Below are positions 25,753 to 36,979 of a DNA stretch of 64,000 nt, in pieces; positions within the stretch are counted from its first letter, which is position 1; every line of letters starts with the position of its first letter. The stretch comes from Podospora bellae-mahoneyi (Eukaryota; Ascomycota; Sordariomycetes; Sordariales; Podosporaceae): the NCBI RefSeq assembly GCF_035222275.1, contig NC_085881.1, positions 4,402,001-4,466,000 of the forward strand. Reading direction: 5' to 3'. The notes beneath the pieces were generated by a model. The model had not been told where the DNA came from, made no database searches, and saw nothing but the letters and a program-made list of their open reading frames with translations. The position numbers and the translations under genes are program-made.

Positions 25753-27028
25753 ATGGACGACTCTCGAGGCCAGAGGAGGCAGAATGATCCGCCCACCTAC
25801 AGCCGGCAACATCACCCCGCGCTGCAGGCGCAGGCAGGACAGGATCGGAGGTCATTTACGGGTACACAGAGGGATAGCAGGTTCCAGACGACATCACTGA
25901 GTTCTTCGCCCGCCGGATCTTCCCGCGGAATGGGTGGTTCAGCCGGATACGGCGCTTACTACCAGGACTCAACAACGACCTCGTTCCCCGCGACGGCCAT
26001 GACACAGGGCGCGCTGGGCTATCATCACTCTGCCGCTGACTACGGACAGCCAGACTCACGGCAAACACAGAGCTTTGCCGGCACGTACAATCCATCCATG
26101 ATGTACAACGTCCAGCAGGCAACAGGGGGGCAGAGTGCCGGCGTGTACGATGCGAGTCAACAGTTTTCCTCGCGGCAAGCCGCAGGTCTTCCAATGATGA
26201 CGGATGTCACGGCCCCCTACTTCTCAAGCGAGCCAACCAATACCACATCCGCCCTCCAAGCCCAGGCGCAGACGTCAAGCACGCCACAGGTATATCAGCA
26301 GCCGGGCTTGCATGGCTATTCCACCAGCAGCATGGCAACCATTGGAGGAATCACTACGCAGACCACTCCTGCTGCGGAAGTCAGGATGGAGGAAGAATAT
26401 CCCTCCACAGGAGGGCTGGACGATGCATATGCGCAATACCAATCAGCGCTCAAGGGAATTTTCAAGGACATCCGAAATGGTGCTCTAGCCACTGCCGGAG
26501 AATCCCTTCTTCAGGTCTCGACTTGGCTTTTGGGACACGTTGTTGAACTAGGTAAGTCGGGTGAAACTTTTTCCACCCTGGGTCTCTCGAAACCTGCTTC
26601 TGACAGTGATCTCTTGCTCCAGGTCTCACGTCTGACGATCAGAATCTCCATGGTGAACGTATCAAGCTGTGGAACGACTTCAACTATGCCTGGCTCGGCA
26701 TGTTCCAGCGCCAGAAAGAAATGATGGAATCCGGACAGCAATTACAGCGCTCCCAAAGCCTAGTGCCCCAAGAAGAGCTGGAAAAGATGGCCAAGGAGCT
26801 GATCAAGTATTGCGACAACATCGAGCGACATGGTCTGGTAGACTATCAGTACGGAGTATGGGAAGAGCAAATTATCGAAAGTACGTATCACAACGGCCCC
26901 TTTTTGATCTAGCTACTTGATCGCTAACCACCGCACCAGTCCTTGGAGAGTGCGTCGATCTTTACGAGTCGGCCAACGCTTCTGGCAGCAGCGGAGGCGA
27001 GGGATCCTCCAGCTCACGTCGGCGATGA
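25753..27028 (+). CDS. Conserved fungal Gln/Ser-rich protein, unknown function
   Basis: Three exons, 25753-26551, 26623-26880 and 26940-27028, give 381 aa. Introns have GTAAGT/CAG and GTACGT/CAG with a CTAAC branch in the second; both junctions keep one frame. Residues 1-225 are low complexity (Ser, Gln, Tyr, Thr, Gly), like transactivation or prion-like regions. Residues about 230-365 form a compact, well-ordered helical domain (AYAQYQSALKGIFKDIR, then GERIKLWNDFNYAWLGMFQR, HGLVDYQYGVWEEQIIEIL), followed by a short Ser/Gly/Arg tail. I recognise this domain only as a conserved fungal type without known function. The very long, ATG-free leader and large empty upstream region resemble those of fungal developmental regulators; that is inference only. 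Confidence 0.8.
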
Positions 27029-30000
27029 AGAGACTGAAGAACGAGGACGCAGTCAATTGATGTCTGGCTTTTCCCAATCAGGAGATTAGTTTTGCCCTTT
27101 TGGAGTCCTTCGATGTCAGGACCCAGACATTCATGTACCACCACATTGCCTCGCGCTCCACATGCATCATTTGTGTGTCTTTCTTTTCCTTGGCTGTTTG
27201 CCCTGTTTATCGGTTGTCATGTGCTCCAGCAAGGAGTTGGGCGGGTCACCTTAATACCTCTTATGTTTTGTGGGGATGTACTGGGAGGTGGAGGACAGAG
27301 AGCTGGACGATCTGGGTTGTGATGAACGCATCTCTTCTCTAGCTCTCGCTCGGCACTCCTGGGAATGGAGCGTTTTCCTAATCTGGGATTGGATCTTACG
27401 GCAAAAGGGGAGAACACATGCAAGGGCCCGCAACGTCCGTGACGACGTGCGGAATAGGAAAGGCTTCCTCTAGCGGAGGTTGCCGCCTCGGATCTCTTTG
27501 ATGGAAAGGCGGTTGGTGATTCTGGCCAATTGGGCTATGGAGCTTTTCAGAGCATTTCTTGCTTGTGTATCATCTATTAGGAACGGGTTCGTCAGGAATC
27601 CGACAGGGCAAGAATGTTGTGAAGCTCTCTGCCATGGCAGAACCTCCCACAAGGAGGAGATGGAAACCGGCTTGTACCGCTTTGATCAATTGAGAAAAGG
27701 TTATCAAGATGTTTGTGATGATGACCGTATATGCCTCTTGGCCAGGGCTGCGCAGAGATACGAGTATAACTGGCCGGGGGCAACGCTGTGAGTGACGAAC
27801 ATGGGCAATGATGGATTACAGGTCTGGATCAGGTGAATAAAACAGAAAAACATAGAGTAATTAAAAAAGTTGGCCAGTGATATGTTGTTCGTACCTGTCA
27901 CCAGTGTACATGAATACCGTCCACCTCGAAGCACCCTTATCTATCTCATCATGCTCTTGCAAGTCACCAAATGAAGCTGATGAAGGCTGATTACTGATAA
28001 ACAAGGCTTGAGAAGCAAAATCAGAACAGGGCTGAGGGTTATATCGCCCTCAACAACGGGGGCCAACGCCTCAATGGATCACCTCAGCTGATGTATCACG
28101 GCGTTGAGTGATCAGTCCATCTGTCAGGAAAGCCCAGGGGGGGGGAGAGTTGAAATTGGGATGGGGGGTCCAGTGGTTAGACTGCTACACAGGGCAAGAA
28201 AGGCCGAGTTACATGCGAAGTCTCCGAGCAGCGCTGAAAGCAGAAACTAGCGGCGCTGCAATTGAAAACGCCAAGGCCCCGTGAGACAGAGAAACTGGCC
28301 CAATCAGTTTGCAACGTTTGCCAGACGGGGCCAACCAAACTGCTGGGTCAGGGCCGGCTAGCTCTTTTGGGCCAATAGCACTTTCTCACTCTATTATCCC
28401 GAATCCCTTATTTCTACCTGGCTTTCTTTTCCCAGATCATCACACCCACATCCTCAACGAGACTGCGGTCGGTCGGCACTACCAGCAGCAGAATGATTGA
28501 TTGTCTTCTCAACTCATCGCCCCATCTTGTCTGCGGTTCTCCTCCACGTCGGCCCCTACCCGTTGACACCCCCTGGTCGTGCTGTCGGCACACACACATT
28601 ATCTCTCCACCATGAGAGGCAGGTGAAGTTACAACGCCAAGAAGCCTTGTTGTGCAGAGACAAAGTTACACCAGATTGACCAATGTGTCTCGCAACACCA
28701 AAGTACCCATCAGGTACCCGGTTGCGCTGCAGAATCGAGTGGGCCTCGCGCTACTGCAAGTCACCCGCCAGTTGTCACTCACATTTCACCTGCACACATC
28801 TCCAGCCGATCGCCTTTCCCAGGGAGCCATCTCCCGTCCGTCCCCTGATATTATATCGAGTGCCACAGCAGCAGAAACCGTGCAGCTCACTGGTTTCCCT
28901 GCAGGAACACTTGTCAGCGTCAGACTCACCTTTGATCCTCATCTACAACATCCCCTCTCTGATTGGGCACAGCACACGGCCGACCTCGCCGACCGAGATA
29001 ACAAGCACAGAGACGCCAAGACACAGGCGATGGCGCTCATCAACTTTTGCGGGTGATTGCAGCGAGATGTCTCTGACCCGTGGTAGAGACGGCGACTTAT
29101 ACATCAGCTACGAAATGGCCTGTACTCTCCGACCTACCTATCTACGATCAAACTACACACCACCACTACCTTACTTGCTAGACATACGAAGGGCGTCTGT
29201 GCTTGCCCAACAGCGGAAAGATTACAAAGTTCGTCTTACATACAGTCTCCGCCTACCCCGTGGCTTTTTGTTGTCCAAGGTGGACCACCAGGAGGCACAT
29301 CATTAGGGTATCAACAAGCATTCGATGCTTAGGATCACCCCCTCCATGATCTCCAGATCTCCGCAGCCGAGTCCCAGAACCATGGATCGAGATTCGGACG
29401 GCGCACATCAACCAACACCCCCACCGGACAGGGGTCTGGGTAGCTGTCAAGCATTTCTGGGGTCCAGTGAGCTGAGGAACTAGGTACCCTGTCACATTTT
29501 CATCAGCTTGCCTCAGCTGTATCACATTTTCACATCCCGCATTTCAAAGCCTCAAAAGCAACAAAACAGAAGAGCCAAGCCGACGCGATGGTGACCGAGC
29601 CGCTTTTCCGCAGGGCATGAAGCTCACCTTACTTAACTGGGTGAAAGCTGACACACTTCGATCTAACTTGTAGTGTTTTATGTGAGGCTTACCGGAGTGT
29701 TTACTCCTTGCTGAAGATGATGAGGATTGGCATCGACATTGCCGTAATGAGGGATGAACCGAAAACGATAATACCGCGACACCCAGCCTAGCTGGCTTGG
29801 ATTATGTCTGTGGATACCCGAGACAAGATACCAAAAGATTGAGGTTGGAACTCAGATACACGGGGAACTGACAACCGCCATCCAGCCTCGTTTGTGACAG
29901 ATCACCGCCCTCTATCCCTCCCCACGGCAATGCTTCCTGTGTTTCTTGGGTCTTGATCGCCAGTCTCAGGCCGCCCAGCCCAGCCCTCAACTTTGACAGA

Positions 30001-31170
30001 CGCCTGCCAAACAGCGACAGGACAAGTAACGTCCACCATTAGGGAGCTAGTCGTCGGTCCGCCGCCGGGCGCCCCAGATTTAGGGCCATCACCGTGATTA
30101 GCCTGTAGGATGCCGCTGTGGCTTTAGTCAAGAACCCCGTCCTCCATCTCCCCTGCCTTGAAGGAAAAGGCCGAGCCTAGGAGTCGCATGAGGTTTGCCT
30201 TGACATACCCTACAGCGACCTCCACGGATGGATGATCAAGGGAACCTTGAGGGAGCGGAAGAGGGACAGGAGGCCTAAGGTTTTCGGGTTTTTTGTTCTG
30301 CTCGAGGACATGGCCGGGCACACACACAACGCTCGAGCAGAGTCGTTGCGTATATGGGCCATGGAGTGTGACATTTGCAAGAAGAAGTCAGACAAGGTAC
30401 ACTGACTGGACGGACTTTATTCAACGCCCCATGCACGTAGCCGACAAGGGGATCACTTACATACATGCATGGTGAGCCATACGAGGGAGGAATGCAGGTT
30501 GCTCCTCCTACACCCTCTCCCTCCACAGCCAGGGGCATCATCCTTCGTGTTTCTTCTTCTACTCACCGAGACCTTCATGGGTAGGTGAGTAGATTCGGCG
30601 TGTGACTGGACTGCAATCGCCCGTGAGGGTTAGGGAGTAGAAGAACAAAGTTTGCGAGGGAGAGGTGGCGGCGCCTGCACCAGTCCGTTCGGCTAGGGTG
30701 CATTAGTTTTTGAAGGGAAAAGGTAGGCCGGGCTGGAGGGGATGGACATGTGATTTGTTGATCTGGGCCGAGAGGGAGTGGGAGGGCTGGGGAGGGCGGG
30801 TTACTAGGTTGGGTACTCCGTACATATGGCGGTGGTGTGGGTGGTGAGTGAGGCTGTGGGTTGGGTCACTTTGCGGTGTGGTGAGGGTGAGGTTGAGTAC
30901 ATAAGGAGGTGTATGTACATAGGGTGGGTGGAAGGGTGGGGGGTGCGGGGGTATGCATAGCTTACCACGAACGGAGAGCAAAAGTCACACCATTAGGTGT
31001 ACTCTGTTTGGAAAGGTAAGGCTGTAGAGGTATATTTGATGTCAAAGTGTACAGATGGATTGATGATGATAGGTTGAGACTGTTATCATGGAGAGGTACC
31101 GTAATGTAATGAGATGACAAGCATGGCAATGGAAACTATTGATCGATTATTTGTCTGGTGATCATGGCCG

Positions 31171-31208
31171 TCTCTCTCTCTCACTCACACACACACACAC
31201 ACACACAC
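31171..31208. repeat. Microsatellite (TC)n then (AC)n
   Basis: About six TC units are followed after CACTC by about eleven AC units. It lies in the gene-poor region with no nearby gene. Confidence 0.85.
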
Positions 31209-32582
31209 GGATGGTGCCTGCGTTGGATACTCACACCGAGGCACACCTCGCCTAAGGGGTGGGTGATTTCTTTTGACAGGAAAGCAGCAAGCATAGCGTA
31301 GAAGACAGATGTGAGGCGCACACCGGTTTCATAGTTTTTCTTCTTTTGTTTCAAGTAACAACCTAGGCTGGGCATATCCACACTCACGCGGTGTTGTCAT
31401 GAGTTTGCCTACCACGATCCCTAATCTCTCACTAGGTAGCTAGGATCGCTCATGGAGGTAGGCGTAAGTACACAGGCAAAAGAGTTGGGGAGGAGATGCG
31501 GTGATGGCTTTTTGCTTAGATCTGTGAATGGGTGGGGTTCAGCCTTGATGCATGTCAGTTACTGATCCCTTCTAACAGGGTGAGAGGATGTAGGCGGGTA
31601 GGTTGGCGATTGAGATTTCCAAGTTGATCTACTGCCAGGTTGACGCAACGGCAGCCAAGTGGAAAGCTTTCCAGGATGTGGGAGAGTTGAGAAACAATAA
31701 CAGGGCGTTTGCCTGGAGGTAGTTGCTTGTTTTGGTATACTATGGGGGGACGGGGTAAAAGCATTTCTTTACTGCTTGGCTCTTTCGACAAAATGACATA
31801 TCAGCCCTCCTACCTTGCTTTAGAGTGGAGGTAGATAGTTTGTGAGTTACAGGTAGGTACCTGTAGTATAGTAAAGAGCACGCGGGACATGGAGTCTGTC
31901 CACTGCCTACATGCCTCCGTGTACAAAGGGGGGTAGGCTAACCCCCTTCTTGCCCTCTTGAAGTGCTGATTTTGAAAACGGAAAGACGTTCCGAAAAAGA
32001 TGCTGGCTGTTGCTACAGTATATATGTATCACACTTATCTTGCTTTGACTAGGAATGGAGGGGCTAAGTATCTTCTTAAACTTTGTGTGAACAAAAGTCC
32101 ATTCCATTTCAAGCCATCACTAGTTGCTTTGTTGTTTATATCACTTATTCGCTGTGATTCATGGCGAAGAGGATTCAAAATACTTCGGCTTAGGCCCTTT
32201 GCCAACATACTCACCGACTCAAAAACAAAAAGTTGAGACTGCCGGTGGGAAATCAAGGCTTTTGGGAAATAGTTCAATGGGGGCTTTGGGAATGGTTGAC
32301 AGAGAGCACTGTTGACATAAATCAATATACGGCCAGAAATAGTTCAATAGGCCTGCCTTTAAACACAGTTTACTACCTTCTTGCTATCATCACTGGGCCT
32401 GGCATCTTTTGATGGTTAAGGAACAAGGCAATGGTCTTGACGCTAACACTTACAGCAACTCGAGGCTGAGAAATCAGCATAGAAGTAGGGTAAGAAAAAA
32501 AGAACAAATCAAGCGAAAATCAGTAAGAAAGAATTGTCATTTCATTAGTCCATTTCATGCTTCGTTTCATGCCACCTTGCTG

Positions 32583-32603
32583 TGTGCTGTGCTGTGCTGT
32601 GCT
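32583..32603. repeat. Microsatellite (GTGCT)4
   Basis: Four GTGCT pentamers lie about 75 bp beyond the stop codon of the calcineurin B gene, probably in or near its 3' UTR. Confidence 0.75.
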
Positions 32604-32676
32604 ATTCTAGAAAACTCTCTTGTTTGGTTGTCTAATGTTCGCAAAGCATGCCTGCCCATCATTCCTCTCCCCAGGT

Positions 32677-33529
32677 CTAGAATTGATCTGTTCATCTTGT
32701 TTTAGCAAACACAAGCCCTTCGTCACTTCGAAATCGAGGGAGAACATACCTAGCGTCATACTCATGCTGACATCCGTATTCTCCACCATCTTGGTAAACT
32801 CCTCAAAACTGATCTTCCCGTCCTTGTCCAGGTCGGCCTCCATGATGGTCTTGTCCACAATCTGCTGCAGCTGCTGGTCCTTGAGGTTGTTGCCCACCAT
32901 CATCTTCAGGACGATGAACAGCTCGCCGTTGGAGATGTAGCCGTCACGGTCAATGTCGTAGACCTTGAAGGCGAACCGGAGCTTCTGCTCCTTGTTGCCC
33001 TTGGAGGAGAAGGCGGAAAGGCCAGAGACGAACTCTTGGAAGTCGACGTCGCCGCCGCCGTCTTCGTCGAAGATGGCAATCATTCTTTGGGATGGGTGTT
33101 AGTATTTGGGGGTTGGATGAGAGGAAGGGGGGGAGGTACCTACCTGGTGGCGAGTGGGTTGGAGGATATTTGAGGGAGTGAAAGGAACTCCTCGCGCTCG
33201 ATAGTGCCGGAGTTATCCTGTTTGTGTTGAACAAGTCGTATTAGCCCCATATTCGTCATGTCTCTCCCATTCTCTCGGGACATTCCCATTCTCTTTCCTG
33301 TTCCTATTCCTCGTTGATCCTTGTTCTAACGAATATGAAATGAACATGCCTTATCCAACTTCATAAACCTCTTCCGCAGCCGGTCAACTTCATCCCTGTC
33401 GACTATTCATGGTGAAAAAACCACATGTCAATAACTTGTCCCCATCATTTCTCCTGAATGTCATGGTGAAAACCAACAGTTGGACCCCTGAACAATGTTG
33501 TCCAGCACGCTGCTGGTCTGGTTGCCCAT
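32677..33529 (-). CDS. cnb1: Calcineurin regulatory subunit B
   Basis: Five exons, 33529-33478, 33402-33350, 33217-33144, 33084-32750 and 32687-32677, give 174 aa, the length known for filamentous fungi. The N-terminus MGNQTS is an N-myristoylation signal. Four EF-hand loops are intact: [12 protein letters not shown] (34-45), [24 protein letters not shown] and [12 protein letters not shown]. The last exon is only 11 nt and supplies the conserved ending DQF. Intron 1 has a weak GTTGGT donor and TAG acceptor; intron 2 starts with GC (AAG|GCATGT) and is the only way to reach the DNSGTIE block in frame. CnB activates calcineurin A in response to Ca2+/calmodulin, whose gene lies about 16 kb away. 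Confidence 0.96.
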
Positions 33530-35036
33530 TTTGACTGATAATTATCTTCCGCCGAGTATTATATTTCTGCCTGTATGCTCTCGTCTAGAGAATGTCTTCT
33601 TGAAGAAGAAGGGAAAAAAGTCGGTTGGAGCGGTTTGGTGCTGTCGCGAGTCGTCGATGGCGGTAAAGGTGCGGCGGAGGGTGTCGATCAAGTTAATGAA
33701 AGAATGCTGAGTGTTGAAAGGGTCAAGTTTGCGCAAGAAATCAAAATCAAACAGGAGCAGATATCAAAGAAGGTTGCTTAATAAAGCTGCCCGCTACTCT
33801 CTACTCGTGAGATATCGATATCGGCGCAGGCGGTCGGCGGTCGAGGCTGCAGGAGCAAGTAGTGTAATTCAGTACCCAAGTTCCAGGTTCGTCGTTCGTG
33901 ATATTGCAGCGGAACAAGTCGATCCGTCCGTCTGGTAAGGCTGAGGTTCGTCTAGTTCAGGAGCTTTTCCCCAACTCCTATTTTCGATGAAGGTTTGCTT
34001 TGCGATCAACAACACACGGCTTCTGGACTCTCTCCTAAACCCAACTGGCGGCGGCGACTTGCGAAAAGCGGGGTGCGGCACAAGACAGAGGTTCCAAATC
34101 AGGCCCCCCAGCCCAGGGTCTGGCGGGGAGTGGGGGTGATCTCAAGCCACAAGCTGCCGCCACACACGGTCATCATGAATGACGCACGAGCCACGTTTAT
34201 TCCAGGTTGCCTTGGCAAACGAAGCGAGGCAACAAACGGGCAGGGCCTCACCTTGATTTGTTCTCACCTCACCTTGCGCGTCACCCCCCCCCGACCGCGA
34301 AACAGCGTCGCGTTCAGGCGCCCATCCATGGCAAGCTGAGGAAGGCGAAAGAACGGAATGCACGTGCCAGACACACCACAAAGAGAGGAGAAGTTGTGTG
34401 AGAGATTGAATTGCAGTTCAATCACACTATAAAATATCGGTGGTTGATGATGATGATACTTTATGAGATTTCAAATAAAGTGGCTTTAAAATGTCGAATT
34501 TGAAGCTAAAAAAAGCCCATTCCCTTATTTGCAGTGAACTAACAATGAAAATAAAAAAAACTGACGTCAAGACATTGCGCGGCTGTGAATTGTTCCAAGC
34601 ATCTCCTCTCCAAGATGAGGGATGCGCTCTTTCGCAGCAGCAGAGCCTGATTTTTAGGTGCAAAGAGGGGCAGATTGCTTGGTGTTTGTTGCTGCTGCTG
34701 CGCCCTTTGAACAATTTACTGGGCGTGCGCGCTCTCCCAATCGGCTAGGCAGGTAGGGAAGAGTGGGCACGTTCCCCCCCTTTCAAAGAGCCCAGCCAAA
34801 GTCAGCCAATCGCCAGAAGCGTCCTGGAACACGCCGCCAAAACAGCAAATTCTGCGCCAGAACTTCAACGACACTCCATCGCGATACGAGACTTTGGCCA
34901 TCAAAATACCACCAACAACGCCATTTTTGCATCCAAAAAATCGATACACTCCTTTCGCAATTCCCGCTGAATGATTTAAAAAAATTTATTAGGGGTTTCC
35001 CCAGGCTTTTTGCCCCTCTCACCGCCCTTAGCAGCC
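33530..35036. promoter_or_regulatory. Divergent upstream region, cnb1 / epl1
   Basis: This 1.5-kb gap has no coding evidence. Near 34430-34570 it becomes AT-rich. It contains a palindromic cAMP-response-type element (TGACGTCA, 34562-34569) and a CACGTG hexamer (34361-34366), candidates for bZIP and bHLH factors. The gap ends in a good context (GCAGCCATGG) for epl1 translation. Confidence 0.45.
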
Positions 35037-36979
35037 ATGGCGACCCGGAAGGTTAGGATCAAGAAGCTGGCTCCAAAAACGCCTCTATCCGTCCTCAGAG
35101 AAGACCAAATCGACCCTTCAGAATACGAACAACTCACCTCCGAAGCCCAAATCGCAACCGGTGTCGAACAGGCCGAGGAAAATGTATGTCAAAAACTCAC
35201 CTTGATTGACGGCCACGTGTCACGTGCACCAGCACGTGCACGGACCATATCAAGTTGCTCTTACACCACAAGACTTACCCAACAGCACTTGATAGCATCT
35301 GATACTGACCTTGAAATGACAGGAGTACCATCTTCAGGCAGTCCTGCAGCATGCAGGTGTCGCTGCCGACAAGGAAATTCCCGTCCCACCACCACAGGAG
35401 AGCACACTCAACTATGACGAGCTCTACTCACAGCGGTGCTCCCAGCCATCAACATATATCCGCTTCTCTCAAACAGTAGAAGAATGCATAGGATGCATGT
35501 ATGACATGACGGAGGAGGACGATGTTTTTCTCAAGGCATACAACTCAAAACGAGCCGCCTCTGCCCAGCTCTCAGAAGATGACTTTGAGAAGATCATGGA
35601 AGTGTATGAGGACACCGCCTTCATCAAAACCCCGTTTGCCTCAATAGACCAGACAATAGCCCCATATGAGGAGATGCTCCAAGGCCTTCAAAGCTTGGAG
35701 AGAGGAAAGGTCATGCCTCACGCCAAAGAGATCTATGAGTATTGGAAATCACGGCGGCAAGCTCTGAGCAACCGACCGTTACATCCCACTCTCAAGTTTG
35801 AGATCTCCCCTGACAGTGATGACATGGACCCCTATGTCTGTTTCCGTCGGCGAGAAGTACGTGCCACTCGCAAGACAAGAGCACGAGATGTGCTGTGCGC
35901 AGATAAGCTCAAGCGACTGCGGAGGGAGCTTGAGGATGCGCGCCAGTTGGCCATGGCTGCCCACCAAAGGGAGCTTTTCAAGGCCGAGATTCTCAAGACT
36001 GACCGCGCCATCTTTGAGACGCGCGGGACACTCAAAGAGCTCAAGGTCAGGTTGGGGATCAAGACCGACGACGAAGATCTCGTCAACCAAAAGGTCAGTC
36101 TATCATGCCCTCTCCTACTGCCACCCTCAACGGATACTGACCCGTCTCCAGCCCCAGAAACGAAAAGCGCCAGAGGCCCCTGCCGTCCAGCGACCCCCAC
36201 CACCTGCCCAACTTCGTATGCCCGTACGACCAGATGGCCGTCCTGCCGAGGCAGATCTCTCGCAGCTGGCTGATCGCCTTGCTGAGAAGGAGAACGAGCT
36301 CCGGATTGATATCGAGAAGAAGGTGCTGACCCATAGCGAATGGAATCGCAACTATGTGGACTTGACTAGGGGTCCGTTGTCTCCGGTGCATGGGCCCCTT
36401 CAAGATCCCAATTTTAGGCCAGCCAAGACCCAATATCTGATGACACCACCAGCTTCGGCGTCGTCGGTATCCATGGAGGAACCCACCCCTATGGAGCTTG
36501 ACAAGCCAGAAAAGCCACGAGACTTTGGCCCGCTCTTGAAATTTAGGGGAGTAGCTCCGGATGAGGAGTCGAGAGCAAACCCGCCATCGTACCGTCGGCG
36601 TATTGGTCGTCTCAATCGGCTGTGGATTGATCGTCGTGGCTTGGCTAGTCCTCCCCGTGAAGTCAGCGCAGAACAGTACGACCGCTGGAAGTATGACCAG
36701 TCGTCGGATGATGAGGACGAGCCCGAGGTGTACGAGGTTGATCCCTTTGATACCCGGGCACTGAAATTCCGCGCCTCTGTCCCGCCTCCAGTGTGGATGA
36801 CACACCGAGTAGTTCCTAACTCAAGAACTATGATGCCAGCCGCGCAAACTGCGATGATGCAGCAACAACAGCATCAGCATCAACAGCAGCAACATCCAAT
36901 ACCACCAAACCAACCGGCGTCACTACCAGCACAACTACAGGCGACGAAATCGCCTGCACAAGTGAAGGGAGCAACATGA
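35037..36979 (+). CDS. epl1: Enhancer of polycomb Epl1, NuA4 subunit
   Basis: Three exons, 35037-35183, 35323-36093 and 36152-36979, give 581 aa; all junctions are GT-AG and in phase 0. The N-terminal EPcA domain (about 1-300) starts MATRKVRIKKLAPKTPL and includes STLNYDELYSQRCSQPSTY and YDMTEEDDVFL. It is followed by a basic, coiled segment (RRREVRATRKTRARDVLCAD) and a Pro-rich, partly acidic C-terminal half with a His/Gln tract (QQQQHQHQQQQH, about 545-556). Known role: Epl1 is the platform of the Esa1-containing NuA4 histone H4/H2A acetyltransferase and Piccolo NuA4 in the nucleus. Intron 1 (139 nt) carries three CACGTG hexamers within 25 bp. Confidence 0.96.
35214..35238. promoter_or_regulatory. 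Three CACGTG E-boxes in epl1 intron 1
   Basis: CACGTG occurs at 35214-35219, 35221-35226 and 35233-35238. Such palindromes bind bHLH factors such as Cbf1/Pho4/NUC-1-type proteins. Location inside an intron just after the start is compatible with a downstream promoter element. Function is inferred. Confidence 0.45.

Larger units (their letters stand above)
27029..32676. other. Gene-poor region, 5.6 kb
   Basis: No frame was accepted. The longest (28683-29306, plus, 207 codons) has unremarkable composition and no domain. The stretch contains microsatellites (31171-31208 and 32583-32603), an 8+2+8 inverted repeat (TACAGGTA/TACCTGTA, 31848-31865) and GT-rich sequence at 30830-30960. The right end holds the 3' UTR of calcineurin B. 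Confidence 0.45.

Noticed and set aside
28683-29306. Plus-strand frame of 207 codons in a gene-poor region
   Set aside because: No domain, no third-position bias and no splice partners; length is compatible with chance in GC-balanced DNA.
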